Origin: Betaproteobacteria bacterium
GTDB taxonomy: Bacteria; Pseudomonadota; Gammaproteobacteria; Burkholderiales; Burkholderiaceae
Direction of reading: 5' to 3'
NCBI GenBank assembly: GCA_009921765.1
Contig: RFXC01000038.1
Location: forward strand, 1 to 24,749
DNA: 24,749 nucleotides
Shown here: piece by piece, positions 16,223 through 23,891 of the stretch
How the letters are laid out: every line of letters begins with the position of its first letter
Position numbering within the stretch: the first letter of the stretch is position 1
Translations under genes and position numbers: made by a program
The notes under the pieces: model-generated
Database searches by the model: none
What the model saw: the letters and a program-made list of their open reading frames with translations, nothing else
Told to the model about the DNA's origin: nothing

Positions 16223-16845
16223 GGCGACACCTCGGAACGCATGCCCGGCGCGCGAACAATATCGGTGCCAATCATTGCGTTGCGGCTGACCAGTTCGGCG
16301 AGCGCCTCCTCCGACAGATGCGCAGTGCCAGCGGGCTGCATGGGTAGCACCAGGTAGCGGACCTCGGCGTTGGAGTCCCATACCTGGATCTGGGTGTCAG
16401 CCGGCAGATGCAGCCCGAACTCCGCAAGCACACCACGCGGATCGATCACGGCACGCGCCCGGTAGGGCGCCGACTTGTACCAACCGGGGGGCAGACCCAG
16501 CAGCGGCCATGGATAGCAGGAGCACAGCGTGCAGACCACCAGGTTGTGTATCCGAGGGGTGTTTTCAACCACCACCACATGCTCACCCTGGCGCCCGGTG
16601 TATCCCATGGACGAGATGGCTTCATCGGGCGTGGACAAAAGCCTTGCCTTGAACAGCGGATCGACCCACGCACGCGCCACCACCCGCGCCCCATTGCGGG
16701 GTCCGATCCGGGTTTCATACAGATCGAGGATGGCCTGCAGCGCCTGGCGATCGACCAGCGATTTCTCGATCAGCAGCGACTCGAGCGCGTTGACCCGCGC
16801 CTCAAGCTCGCGATTGATCCGGCCCTGGTCGCCATCCTGACTCAT
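16219..16845 (-). CDS. Nitrile hydratase alpha subunit, cobalt type
   Basis: The 208-residue subunit holds the metal-claw motif [10 protein letters not shown] with Cys105, Cys108 and Cys110; Thr after the first Cys marks the cobalt-dependent class (iron enzymes have Ser). Two of these cysteines are oxidised to sulfinate/sulfenate in the mature enzyme. The following [29 protein letters not shown] is the conserved family block. The reaction is R-CN + H2O to R-CONH2 in the cytoplasm. A three-part thiocyanate hydrolase is less likely because the beta gene is one full-length frame. The gene starts 15 nt after the crotonase gene and overlaps beta by 4 nt. Its Shine-Dalgarno sequence is weak. No amidase gene is present nearby. 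Confidence 0.95.
   Translation of the reverse strand: MSQDGDQGRINRELEARVNALESLLIEKSLVDRQALQAILDLYETRIGPRNGARVVARAWVDPLFKARLLSTPDEAISSMGYTGRQGEHVVVVENTPRIHNLVVCTLCSCYPWPLLGLPPGWYKSAPYRARAVIDPRGVLAEFGLHLPADTQIQVWDSNAEVRYLVLPMQPAGTAHLSEEALAELVSRNAMIGTDIVRAPGMRSEVSP
16228..16233 (-). promoter_or_regulatory. Shine-Dalgarno sequence that fixes the TTG start of the beta subunit
   Basis: GAGGTG lies 5 nt before the TTG at 16222. It supports the unusual start codon and the TTGA overlap with the alpha stop. Confidence 0.7.
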
Positions 16846-16860
16846 GGGGAGACCATGCCG

Positions 16861-17688
16861 TTATGTGCCTGATCCCGGAGGCCTTGCGCTGGGAAAGTTC
16901 GGTGCCCGCTTTTCGCGCACCGCAGCCAGCCCCTCTCGCGCATCGGGGCCAAGGAACCCCAACATCTCGAGCGCAAGCGAGTGATCGAAAATAGGGCCCG
17001 CCATTCGCATCCATTGATTGATGGCCTGTTTGGTGCCTCGAATGGCGCTTTGGCTGCCCGCAGCCAAGCGCTCTGCGACGGCAAGCGCACGCGGCAACAC
17101 CTCGTCTCGCGGGACAGATGCCGTGACCAGACCGATCCGCTCGGCCTCTCGGCCGTCGATGAAATCGGCGGTCATGAGGTAGTACTTGGCCTTGGCGACG
17201 CCGCAGAGCAGCGGCCAGATGATGGCTGCGTGGTCGCCAGCCGCCACCCCGAGCCGTACGTGACCGTCGGAGAGGCGCGCGTCCTCCGCCATGATGCTGA
17301 TATCGGCCAGCAGCGCCACCGCAAGCCCGGCGCCCACCGCGGTGCCGTTGATGGCCGAGATGATGGGCTTGTCGCAGGCAAGGATGTTGTAGACCAGGTC
17401 GGACGCCTCTTTCTGAAGATGGGCGATCTGGTCGGCGTTGCCGATCATTTCCTGGATCCAGGCGAGGTCGCCCCCGGCGGAAAACGCACGCTCACCGGCG
17501 CCGGTGACGACCACCACCTTCACGGCGGGATCGTCGGCCACTACGCCCCAGAGTCTGGACAGCTCGAAATGGAGCCGCGAATCAGTGGCGTTCATGGCCG
17601 CCGGCCGATTGAGGGTTGCGAGCAGGACACCATCGGGCCGGTGCTCGAACAGGATGTGCTGGAAATCGGAGAAATGCATGACAGTCAT
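16861..17688 (-). CDS. Crotonase (enoyl-CoA hydratase/isomerase) family protein with non-canonical active site
   Basis: The 275-residue protein has the crotonase fold with the oxyanion-hole segments AFSAGGDL (68-75) and INGTAVGAGLAVALLAD (113-129). However, the two glutamates used for water addition in classical hydratases (Glu144 and Glu164 of the rat enzyme) align with Ala123 and His143, so simple enoyl-CoA hydration is doubtful. The conserved DGHVRLGVAAGDHAAIIWPLL region marks a distinct subgroup. It may isomerise, hydrolyse or decarboxylate a CoA ester. ATG 17688 overlaps the preceding hotdog gene as ATGA; a second in-frame ATG lies at 17679. It is followed after 15 nt by nitrile hydratase alpha. 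Confidence 0.85.
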   Translation of the reverse strand: MTVMHFSDFQHILFEHRPDGVLLATLNRPAAMNATDSRLHFELSRLWGVVADDPAVKVVVVTGAGERAFSAGGDLAWIQEMIGNADQIAHLQKEASDLVYNILACDKPIISAINGTAVGAGLAVALLADISIMAEDARLSDGHVRLGVAAGDHAAIIWPLLCGVAKAKYYLMTADFIDGREAERIGLVTASVPRDEVLPRALAVAERLAAGSQSAIRGTKQAINQWMRMAGPIFDHSLALEMLGFLGPDAREGLAAVREKRAPNFPSARPPGSGT

Positions 17689-18221
17689 CGCGACAGAATA
17701 TCGCGGACCTCGCGGAAGTAAAGCGTTCCGTTCCGAACATCGGTCACCAGCACTTCATGGCGCACGTAGCGGCGCTCGCGCTTGATGAACTTGTCGATCG
17801 CCCGCGCAGAAATGCGTACCGTTGCACCCACCGGAATCGGTTCGAGAATTTCGGATTCATGGAAGGTGTGAATCGAGCCAATTGCAAACGGCTTGGTGTG
17901 GTCAAACTGAACCGACAGCACAAAATGTGACACGAGTAGCGGCGGAACGATGGCCCCGCCAAACGGTGATTCGCCCGGCACATACCAGGTGTTCATCTTC
18001 CACCCCTCGTACCACGGGTTGTAGTCCTCGACCGCATCGGCATACAGGATCACAAGTTCCGGCGTGATGTGGAGGTCTCGCGACAACTCGTCTCCCACAT
18101 TGACCATGTCCCAGTACGTCTGGCATTCGCTTTGCAGACTGTCTACGAACGCTCGCGTCTGCTGGATCTGGATCTCGGTCATCGGCATCAGTGAGTCGGT
18201 TTTTACGGTTTCAACGCTCAT
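17685..18221 (-). CDS. FAS1-like/MaoC-type hotdog dehydratase subunit A
   Basis: The 178-residue single-hotdog protein has VEDYNPWYEGW (near 64-74) and SPFGGAIVPPLLVSHF (near 83-98), the pattern of FAS1-like dehydratase domains. EPIPVGATVRISARAIDKFIKRERRYVRHEVLVTD forms the C-terminal strands. In (R)-specific hydratases the catalytic dyad is Asp-x4-His; here Asp66 is kept but the His position is Tyr71, as is common in this half of two-part hydratases. ATG 18221 is preferred (AGG 8 nt upstream) over a GTG three codons earlier. It lies 48 nt after hotdog B and overlaps the crotonase gene by 4 nt, so the two hotdogs probably form a heteromer. Confidence 0.83.
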   Translation of the reverse strand: MSVETVKTDSLMPMTEIQIQQTRAFVDSLQSECQTYWDMVNVGDELSRDLHITPELVILYADAVEDYNPWYEGWKMNTWYVPGESPFGGAIVPPLLVSHFVLSVQFDHTKPFAIGSIHTFHESEILEPIPVGATVRISARAIDKFIKRERRYVRHEVLVTDVRNGTLYFREVRDILSR

Positions 18222-18269
18222 GGTGTGCACCTGTCAGCTTTATCAAGGGGGGCTGCGCGGGATTGGGCA

Positions 18270-18716
18270 TCAGACGCCGACATCCACTTCCACCGTACCC
18301 ACAGTTTTTTTCTCGCCCTGCTCGTTATCGGCCCAGACCTCGACCGTGAATCGGAAGCCATTGCCCTTGGGGGTCTTGGCCGATACTCGACCATGCGTGG
18401 TGATGACCTCGTTTGCGTGCGTGGAAGCGATGTACTTGCAGACCACCCTCGCATTTCGAAACATCGCCGCGCCGAAATGGTTGACGCACATTTCAGCGAT
18501 GTAGGCCGAGGACATCTCGCCGGTCTGGATCGGCGCCCGAAGTCCGGTTTCGGCCGCATACACAGGGTCCCAGTGGTTGGGATTGAAGCGGCCCCAGAGA
18601 CGCGACCCCATCAACTGGATGGCCGCGCGCTTTCGGACACCCACCAGCACATGGCCAACAGGCGTGTCGCGATTGATCAGACCGTGAACCGAACGGCCCT
18701 GTATGGTTTGCTGCAT
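18270..18716 (-). CDS. MaoC-type hotdog dehydratase subunit B
   Basis: The 148-residue protein has a single hotdog domain with WGRFNPNHWDPVYAAETGLRAPIQTG (near 41-65), which is the MaoC overhang region, and RNARVVCKYIASTHANEVITTHGRV in the following strands. The His of the Asp-x4-His dyad is kept (His48), but the Asp is Arg43. ATG 18716 has AGGAG 8 nt upstream and gives the normal length of small MaoC proteins; the longer open frame is not hotdog-like. It follows the CoA ligase by 46 nt. A complex with subunit A that hydrates or dehydrates a CoA ester is the likely role. Confidence 0.83.
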   Translation of the reverse strand: MQQTIQGRSVHGLINRDTPVGHVLVGVRKRAAIQLMGSRLWGRFNPNHWDPVYAAETGLRAPIQTGEMSSAYIAEMCVNHFGAAMFRNARVVCKYIASTHANEVITTHGRVSAKTPKGNGFRFTVEVWADNEQGEKKTVGTVEVDVGV

Positions 18717-18762
18717 CGTGATGGCTCCTGTGCCAGATGGAGAAGGGTCGGATGTGGAAGGG

Positions 18763-20481
18763 TCAGACGTGATGTGAAGTGGGTAGACCGAGCCTTTTGG
18801 CAGCGATCTCGGACAGCAGAAACTTGCGCGCGCGACCGGAGGGCGTGACCGGAATGTCTTCGGCAGCGATCCGGATGACGTGCCTTGGAATCTTGAATCG
18901 GGCGAGCCGCTCGCGGCAGAGATCGAGCAGTGCCTCGTCAGAGACGGAAGGTGACTCGCGCGCGACCACGAACAGGACACCCACCTCACCCATTCGCTCG
19001 TCTGCAATCGGCACCACGTGCGCCTGGACGACGGCCGGATGCGTCACCAGGAGATCCTCCACCTCGGTAGGCATGACCAGCTCACCGCCGCAGCGATAGG
19101 ACTCCTTGCGCCGCCCGACCAGGGTGAGGTAATGGTCAGCGTCAATCCGCCCAAGGTCGCCGGTTCGGAACCAGCCATCGGCCGTGAAGGCCTCGGCTGT
19201 GGCTTCGGGCTTGTTGTAGTACCCCGAGGTGACGCCAGGGCCGCGCGCGAGCAGCTCACCGACTTCGCCCGGGGCCACCTCCAGACCAGTTTCAGGGTCG
19301 ACCACGCGATAGCTGACCAGACGCGCACCCGCGATGTCGGCCGCGGCTGGGCCCACATCGCGCAGACGGCCATTGGTATTCAGCAGGCGCTCGCGCGGAT
19401 CATCGGGGCGGGTCACCGTGCTCGATGCAGTCACCTCGGTCATGCCGTAGCCAGAGGTCAGCTCCACCGGTCCCAGGTAGCGATCGATCTGATCCCAGAT
19501 CGTTGCCGGCGACCGACCACCCGATGAAATCATGGAGAGAAGCGAGGGAAGTTCGCGGCGCTCGCGCTTTTGCTCATCGATCAGCGCGAGCGTCATCGTT
19601 GGGATGAGCAGGATGTCGGTCGCACCATGCCGGCGAACGCCGTCAAGCGTGTCCGCGGCATCAAACTTGAGCTGCGGAATGATGGCGCCCCCAGCGAACA
19701 GCGCTGCAAGCAACCCTTCTACATATCCGTAGACGTGGTACATCGGAAGCGAGAACAGGATACGACGCCCAGTCTCGAACGCACGGCCCCAGGTACTGCC
19801 AAAGGCCGTACGCAGCATCATGTCATGCGTGATCATCACGCCTTTCGGTGAACCCGTGGTGCCCGACGTGTAGATGATGTCGCACAGGCTGTGCGGCGAC
19901 GCGTACGTCGCCGACGGGAGCGCTGGAAGCCCCTCCCCCATCGTATTCAGATCTGGCACACCGGGCGGCAGCGGATCATGATCGGTGGCGAAGGCCACCA
20001 CGCCCCGCAGACGCGGAAACGCCTCTCCTCCAGCGGCCACCGGCCACCCCGGCGCGAGCTCATCAAGAAAGCGCAAATAGTCGAGTCCCCGGAAGCGGTT
20101 CATGGTGATGAGCAGCACCGCATCGGACTGGCGCAACACATAGCCGAGTTCGTCGCGGCGATTCAGAAAGTTGATCGGCACCGCCACTGCGCCGGCACGC
20201 GAGATGGCGAGCTTGCAGGCTACGAACTCGGGGTAGTTCCCCATCAGCAGCGCAACATGTTCTCCGGGCTTCACACCAGCCGCGATCAGACCAGCCGCAA
20301 GCCGCATCGACCAGCCCTGAATGTCGCGATAACTGAAGGTTCGCGAGTCGGTCACGACACAGTCGTGATCCGGAATCGTCTCGGCCATCGCGTCAAACGC
20401 CTGATCGAGCGTGCGGGCGATCCAGGTTGGATGCCGCTTCAGCAGCGCGGCCTGGCGTTGAGACACACTTCGAAGACCCAT
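18763..20481 (-). CDS. Acyl-CoA ligase (ANL superfamily)
   Basis: The 572-residue enzyme should activate a carboxylic acid to its CoA thioester with ATP. It shows the P-loop YTSGTTGSPKG (204-214), SGYGMTE (343-349), TGDLG (440-444) and the hinge region GRRKESYRCGG (456-466). The usual catalytic lysine of the last motif (GK near the C-terminus) is Arg550 in TPSGRARKF. The first gene of the long leftward operon, it is divergent from the Baeyer-Villiger monooxygenase gene and starts 120 nt from it. Resemblance to medium- and long-chain fatty acid, cyclohexanecarboxylate and other acid ligases does not fix the substrate. A nitrile-derived acid is a reasonable guess from context only. Confidence 0.9.
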   Translation of the reverse strand: MGLRSVSQRQAALLKRHPTWIARTLDQAFDAMAETIPDHDCVVTDSRTFSYRDIQGWSMRLAAGLIAAGVKPGEHVALLMGNYPEFVACKLAISRAGAVAVPINFLNRRDELGYVLRQSDAVLLITMNRFRGLDYLRFLDELAPGWPVAAGGEAFPRLRGVVAFATDHDPLPPGVPDLNTMGEGLPALPSATYASPHSLCDIIYTSGTTGSPKGVMITHDMMLRTAFGSTWGRAFETGRRILFSLPMYHVYGYVEGLLAALFAGGAIIPQLKFDAADTLDGVRRHGATDILLIPTMTLALIDEQKRERRELPSLLSMISSGGRSPATIWDQIDRYLGPVELTSGYGMTEVTASSTVTRPDDPRERLLNTNGRLRDVGPAAADIAGARLVSYRVVDPETGLEVAPGEVGELLARGPGVTSGYYNKPEATAEAFTADGWFRTGDLGRIDADHYLTLVGRRKESYRCGGELVMPTEVEDLLVTHPAVVQAHVVPIADERMGEVGVLFVVARESPSVSDEALLDLCRERLARFKIPRHVIRIAAEDIPVTPSGRARKFLLSEIAAKRLGLPTSHHV

Positions 20482-20494
20482 GTTTACCTACCGC

Positions 20495-20523
20495 TTGAAA
20501 TATCTACTGATGGGTAGCATAAT
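20495..20523 (+). promoter_or_regulatory. Sigma70 promoter for the Baeyer-Villiger monooxygenase operon
   Basis: TTGAAA (20495-20500) and CATAAT (20518-20523), each 5 of 6 to consensus, are separated by exactly 17 nt. The transcript would have a leader of about 70 nt before the GTG at 20602. The spacer holds an imperfect palindrome, which suggests repressor control. Confidence 0.65.
20504..20517. promoter_or_regulatory. Candidate operator (imperfect palindrome) in the divergent promoter
   Basis: CTACTGATGGGTAG matches its own reverse complement at 10 of 14 positions (CTAC..AT..GTAG). A further CTACC half-site lies at 20488-20492. The site is in the spacer of the rightward promoter and near the expected start point of the leftward one. 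The TetR-family protein encoded downstream is the obvious candidate binder, by inference. Confidence 0.4.
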
Positions 20524-20548
20524 GTACTTTATGGAAGATCTCAATCAA
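20519..20548 (-). promoter_or_regulatory. Candidate leftward promoter for the CoA ligase/nitrile hydratase operon
   Basis: On the reverse strand TTGATT (20548-20543) and CATTAT (20524-20519) are 18 nt apart; TACATT with a 16-nt spacer is an alternative. Its -10 covers the same bases as the -10 of the rightward promoter, so the two could not be occupied by polymerase together. Hexamers match at about 4 of 6. Confidence 0.35.
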
Positions 20549-20586
20549 TCCGAGACGGCCAAGTCAGCAACGATGTGCACCATCAA

Positions 20587-20592
20587 AAGGAG
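20587..20592 (+). promoter_or_regulatory. Shine-Dalgarno sequence for the GTG start of the Baeyer-Villiger monooxygenase
   Basis: AAGGAG lies 9 nt before GTG 20602. An earlier in-frame GTG at 20575 would place this motif inside the coding region, so the later start is preferred. Confidence 0.7.
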
Positions 20593-20601
20593 CCCCGACA
20601 A

Positions 20602-22221
20602 GTGATCGACAGCATCGACGCCCTGGTGGTCGGCGCAGGCTTTGCGGGATTGAGAGCCCTCTATACGCTCAGGCAGTCAGGCAAGCGTGTGCAGGTCATT
20701 GAAGCCAGCGACGATGTGGGCGGTGTTTGGCTCCACAACGGCTATCCCGGCGCCCGGTGCGACGTCGAAAGCTACGACTACTCCTACAGCTTTTCGCCAG
20801 AGCTCGAACAGTCCTGGCGTTGGAGCGAGCGCTACGCCACGCAACCGGAGATCCTCCGCTATATCCGGCATGTGGCAGATCGCTTCGATCTCAGGCGGGA
20901 CATCGCTTTCAACACACGCATGACCTCGGCGCGGTTCGATGAACTCAGCTCGCGCTGGCTGGTCACCGCACACACTGGGCGCCAGTGGAGCGCACGACAT
21001 CTGGTGCTCTGCGTGGGACAGTTGTCCACCACCAAATCGCCCGACTATCCCGGCCAGAGATCCTTTGGCGGACGCATCATCCACAGCGGCGAGTGGCCTC
21101 GCGAGCGGGTGTCGTTTGCCGGCCAGCGCGTGGGCATTATTGGAACAGGCTCTTCCGGCATGCAGATGACGCCAGTCATCGCACGTGAAGCGCGGCATGT
21201 CACGGTATTCCAACGCACGCCCAACTACAGCATTCCCGCCGCCAATGCACCGGTGAGCGAAGCGGAAGACCAGCAGGTCAAGGCACATTACGCCGAGCGC
21301 CGGGCGCGCGCCCGCCAATCTCCCACCGGTCTGGGGTTCGTACCGAACCGAACTTCCGCGCTTGAAGCCAGTGCAGAAGAGCGCGAGCAGGTGTATGAAG
21401 CAGCCTGGAACCGCCTGGGGTTTGGCTTTGCACTCGCCTACTACGACATTCTGCTCAACCAGGCAGCCAACGAGACAGCAGCTGAATTCATTCGAAAGAA
21501 AATCCGCGCCAGGGTCAACGATCCCGTCGTGCGGGAGAAGCTCACGCCCAAGGGCCATCCGTTCGCAGCGCGGCGTCCATCGGTCGACAGCGGTTACTTC
21601 GAAGCCTTCAATCGCCCCAATGTCGAACTCGCCGACGTTCGCGAATCACCCATTTTGGAATTCACGCCCACGGGCATTCGCACGGCCGCCAAGCATCACG
21701 ACCTCGACGTCATCATTTTCGCCACTGGCTTTGACGCCTTCACCGGATCGCTGCTGAAGCCCGACATCGTTGGCCGCGGCGGAATAACGCTTCGCGACAA
21801 GTGGGCGGCAGGTCCCATCACGCAGCTGGGCGTGTCGGTCAACGGATTCCCCAACCTGCTCATCGTGGTCGGCCCGGGAAGTCCCTCGCTGCTCAGCAAT
21901 GTCATGGTGTCGATCGAAGAGCAGATCGACTGGCTGGCAACGCTCCTCAACACCATGGACGATCAGGGTATCGTCGAATACGAGGCCGATGCGCAGGCCG
22001 AGATCGACTGGGTCAGGCATGTGAATGAACGCGCACGCGAAACGCTTTACCTGGCGACCGACTCCTATTACAACGGCGCGGAGATCGCGGGCAAGCCACG
22101 GGTGTTCATGCCCTACTCCGGGGGCATTCGCGGCTATCGCCGGCTGCTTCACCAGTGCGCCGAAAGCGGCTATTCAGGCTTTACCCTCCGCACGGCTCAC
22201 GCCGAGGTTGCCGCGAAATGA
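20602..22221 (+). CDS. Baeyer-Villiger monooxygenase (type I, cyclohexanone monooxygenase-like)
   Basis: The 539-residue flavoprotein has an N-terminal FAD site (VVGAGFAGL, 9-17), the fingerprint F-x-G-x3-H-x3-W-P as FGGRIIHSGEWP (155-166), and the second Rossmann motif GTGSSG (181-186) for NADPH. The segment RRPSVDSGYFEAFNRPNVELADV carries the family's active-site region. Type I Baeyer-Villiger enzymes insert one O atom from O2 next to a ketone, giving an ester or lactone. GTG 20602 gives the usual length (about 540) and has a good Shine-Dalgarno sequence. The stop overlaps the SDR start as ATGA. Substrate may be a cyclic ketone, but linear or aryl ketones are also possible. Confidence 0.92.
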   Translation: MIDSIDALVVGAGFAGLRALYTLRQSGKRVQVIEASDDVGGVWLHNGYPGARCDVESYDYSYSFSPELEQSWRWSERYATQPEILRYIRHVADRFDLRRDIAFNTRMTSARFDELSSRWLVTAHTGRQWSARHLVLCVGQLSTTKSPDYPGQRSFGGRIIHSGEWPRERVSFAGQRVGIIGTGSSGMQMTPVIAREARHVTVFQRTPNYSIPAANAPVSEAEDQQVKAHYAERRARARQSPTGLGFVPNRTSALEASAEEREQVYEAAWNRLGFGFALAYYDILLNQAANETAAEFIRKKIRARVNDPVVREKLTPKGHPFAARRPSVDSGYFEAFNRPNVELADVRESPILEFTPTGIRTAAKHHDLDVIIFATGFDAFTGSLLKPDIVGRGGITLRDKWAAGPITQLGVSVNGFPNLLIVVGPGSPSLLSNVMVSIEEQIDWLATLLNTMDDQGIVEYEADAQAEIDWVRHVNERARETLYLATDSYYNGAEIAGKPRVFMPYSGGIRGYRRLLHQCAESGYSGFTLRTAHAEVAAK

Positions 22222-22991
22222 GTTTCAATTTCAGCGGTCAGGTCGCCATCGTCACCGGCGCCGGAACCGGCATCGGACGGGCAGCGGCCCTGGCGCTGGC
22301 ACGCGCCGGCGCAAGGGTGTTGGCCGTCGACCTTCAATCGGCGCAAGGAGAAGAAACCGCTGCCCTTGCAACCGACTGCGGGTCGGATGCGCGGTTTGTC
22401 CAGGCCGACGTCAGCCAATCCGATCAGGTCGCGAATTTCGTCCGCGTAGCAGTCGACACCTGGGGTCGGATTGACGTGCTAATGAATAACGCAGGCTGGC
22501 AGGGCAACATCGCCGCGCTGATCGACTGCACCGACGAGCACTTCGACCGGGTGATGGCCATCAATGTTCGCGGCACCTATCTCGGGATGAAGCACACGCT
22601 TCCGGTCATGATCCGTCAGCTCCGCGGCGCTGTGGTCAACACCGGATCCCTTGCTTCCTATACCGGCACCCGGATGCTCGCGCCCTACACGGCAAGCAAA
22701 CATGCGGTTCTGGGCCTTACGCGCGCAACCGCGCATGAAGTTGCACGCGAGGGCATCCGCATCAACGCCGTTTGCCCGGGCCCGGTCGACACAGCCATGC
22801 TGCGCGACATCGAGGCCGCTCAGGCCCCCGGGCAAGCCGACACGCTGCGACAGCGCCGAAGCGCATCGATCCCGGACGGCCGCTACGCGAGTCCCGAGGA
22901 AGTTGCCAACCTGATGCTCTATCTCGCCTCCGACCTCGCCTCGCACATCACGGGTCAGGGGATTCAGATCAACGGCGGCAGCCATGGCTGA
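22218..22991 (+). CDS. Short-chain dehydrogenase/reductase (classical SDR)
   Basis: The 257-residue classical SDR has TGAGTGIG (13-20), NNAG (90-93), Asn116, and the catalytic Ser144, Tyr157 and Lys161 (Y-T-A-S-K). The acidic residue in AVDLQS at the end of the second strand favours NAD(H). The C-terminal ASHITGQGIQINGGSHG is typical. ATG 22218 overlaps the monooxygenase stop by 4 nt (ATGA), so the two are coupled. In pathways of this kind an SDR oxidises a secondary alcohol to the ketone that the monooxygenase then uses; this is inferred from context. Confidence 0.9.
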   Translation: MSFNFSGQVAIVTGAGTGIGRAAALALARAGARVLAVDLQSAQGEETAALATDCGSDARFVQADVSQSDQVANFVRVAVDTWGRIDVLMNNAGWQGNIAALIDCTDEHFDRVMAINVRGTYLGMKHTLPVMIRQLRGAVVNTGSLASYTGTRMLAPYTASKHAVLGLTRATAHEVAREGIRINAVCPGPVDTAMLRDIEAAQAPGQADTLRQRRSASIPDGRYASPEEVANLMLYLASDLASHITGQGIQINGGSHG

Positions 22992-23098
22992 CGATTCGGG
23001 TCGGCCCAGCGGCAGGCGCATGCGCTATCGCGCACTGCCCGGCGCGCAGAGTGCCGCTCCCGCCATGCCTCATCTGACGATCCGCTATCCTCACGCCC

Positions 23099-23815
23099 AT
23101 GACCAATCCCGCTCGGAAACCCGTCCGTCCAAGATCTCGCGCCGCAACTTCACCGGATCGCAAGGCCACCCCGTCAGCCGATGCGCCGGAGAGCCTGCGC
23201 GACGCGGTCCAGCGTCTGAAGCGCGAAAGCATTGTCGCGGCTGCGGTCGACCTGTTCTATCACCAGGGTTATGGCCAAACCACACTCGACCAGGTCGCAC
23301 AGCGTCTGAATGTCACCAAGCCTTTCATCTATTCCTATTTCCGCTCCAAGAACGAAATTCTTGCCGAGATCTGCTCCCGGGCGATCAAGCTTGCCCACGA
23401 GTCTCTCAATCGCGCAAGCTCGCAGCAGGGGTCGGCGACCGATCGGATCAAGGCCATTTCGCGCGACTTCATGGAGGCCGTTCTGCGGCACCAGCCCCAT
23501 GCGGTCATCTACAGCCGCGAGGAAAAAGAACTCGACCAGGTCGACCGGGATGCCATCAACCGACTGCGCCGCGAGTTCGATCATCGGCTGGTTGCACTGA
23601 TCCAGGAAGGCGTGACAACGGGCGAGTTTCAGGTCGACGACGTCCATCTCACGGCATTGTCGATTGGCGGAATCATCGGCTGGTCGCAGGTCTGGTTCAG
23701 ACCGTCAGGTCGCCTGACCATCGAGGAGGCGGCCGATGGCGTGAGCAGGATCGTGCTTGCGATGGTCAAAGCCAATCCGGGGCGCCGCCGAAAACCGCTC
23801 GCTGCGGTGCGCTGA
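23099..23815 (+). CDS. TetR/AcrR-family transcriptional regulator
   Basis: The 238-residue protein has a long basic, Pro/Ala-rich N-terminal tail (about 35 residues) and then the TetR helix-turn-helix: IVAAAVDLFYHQGYGQTTLDQVAQRLNVTKPFIYSYFRSKNEILAEI (near 45-90). The C-terminal ligand-binding domain is all-helical. No Shine-Dalgarno sequence precedes ATG 23099; TATCCT at 23086-23091 lies only 7 nt upstream and might be a -10 for a leaderless transcript, but no good -35 is seen. The gene lies 107 nt after the SDR. It likely responds to a CoA ester or the pathway substrate and represses the divergent promoters at 20482-20601. Confidence 0.88.
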   Translation: MTNPARKPVRPRSRAATSPDRKATPSADAPESLRDAVQRLKRESIVAAAVDLFYHQGYGQTTLDQVAQRLNVTKPFIYSYFRSKNEILAEICSRAIKLAHESLNRASSQQGSATDRIKAISRDFMEAVLRHQPHAVIYSREEKELDQVDRDAINRLRREFDHRLVALIQEGVTTGEFQVDDVHLTALSIGGIIGWSQVWFRPSGRLTIEEAADGVSRIVLAMVKANPGRRRKPLAAVR

Positions 23816-23891
23816 TACCTCTCGCCTCGATCTCGCTGGCTGCCTCCTTCTCGGCCACCGCCCCCTGCCGCCCGGCGAAGGGGATACCCCG

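Noticed and set aside
15530..16845. Thiocyanate hydrolase instead of nitrile hydratase
   Set aside because: The cysteine motif is shared, but thiocyanate hydrolase has the beta part split into two subunits. Here beta is one full-length frame followed by a nitrile hydratase accessory gene.
16861..17688. Label as plain enoyl-CoA hydratase
   Set aside because: Both catalytic glutamates are replaced, so the specific name is not supported; only family membership is.
18730..18770. Imperfect direct repeat GAAGGGTCGGA / GAAGGGTCAGA between ligase and hotdog B genes
   Set aside because: Two short copies that partly overlap coding sequence; too little to call a regulatory repeat.
23016..23025. Palindrome GCGCATGCGC upstream of the regulator gene as a TetR operator
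   Set aside because: Only 10 bp, common in GC-rich DNA, and not similar to the palindrome at 20504-20517.
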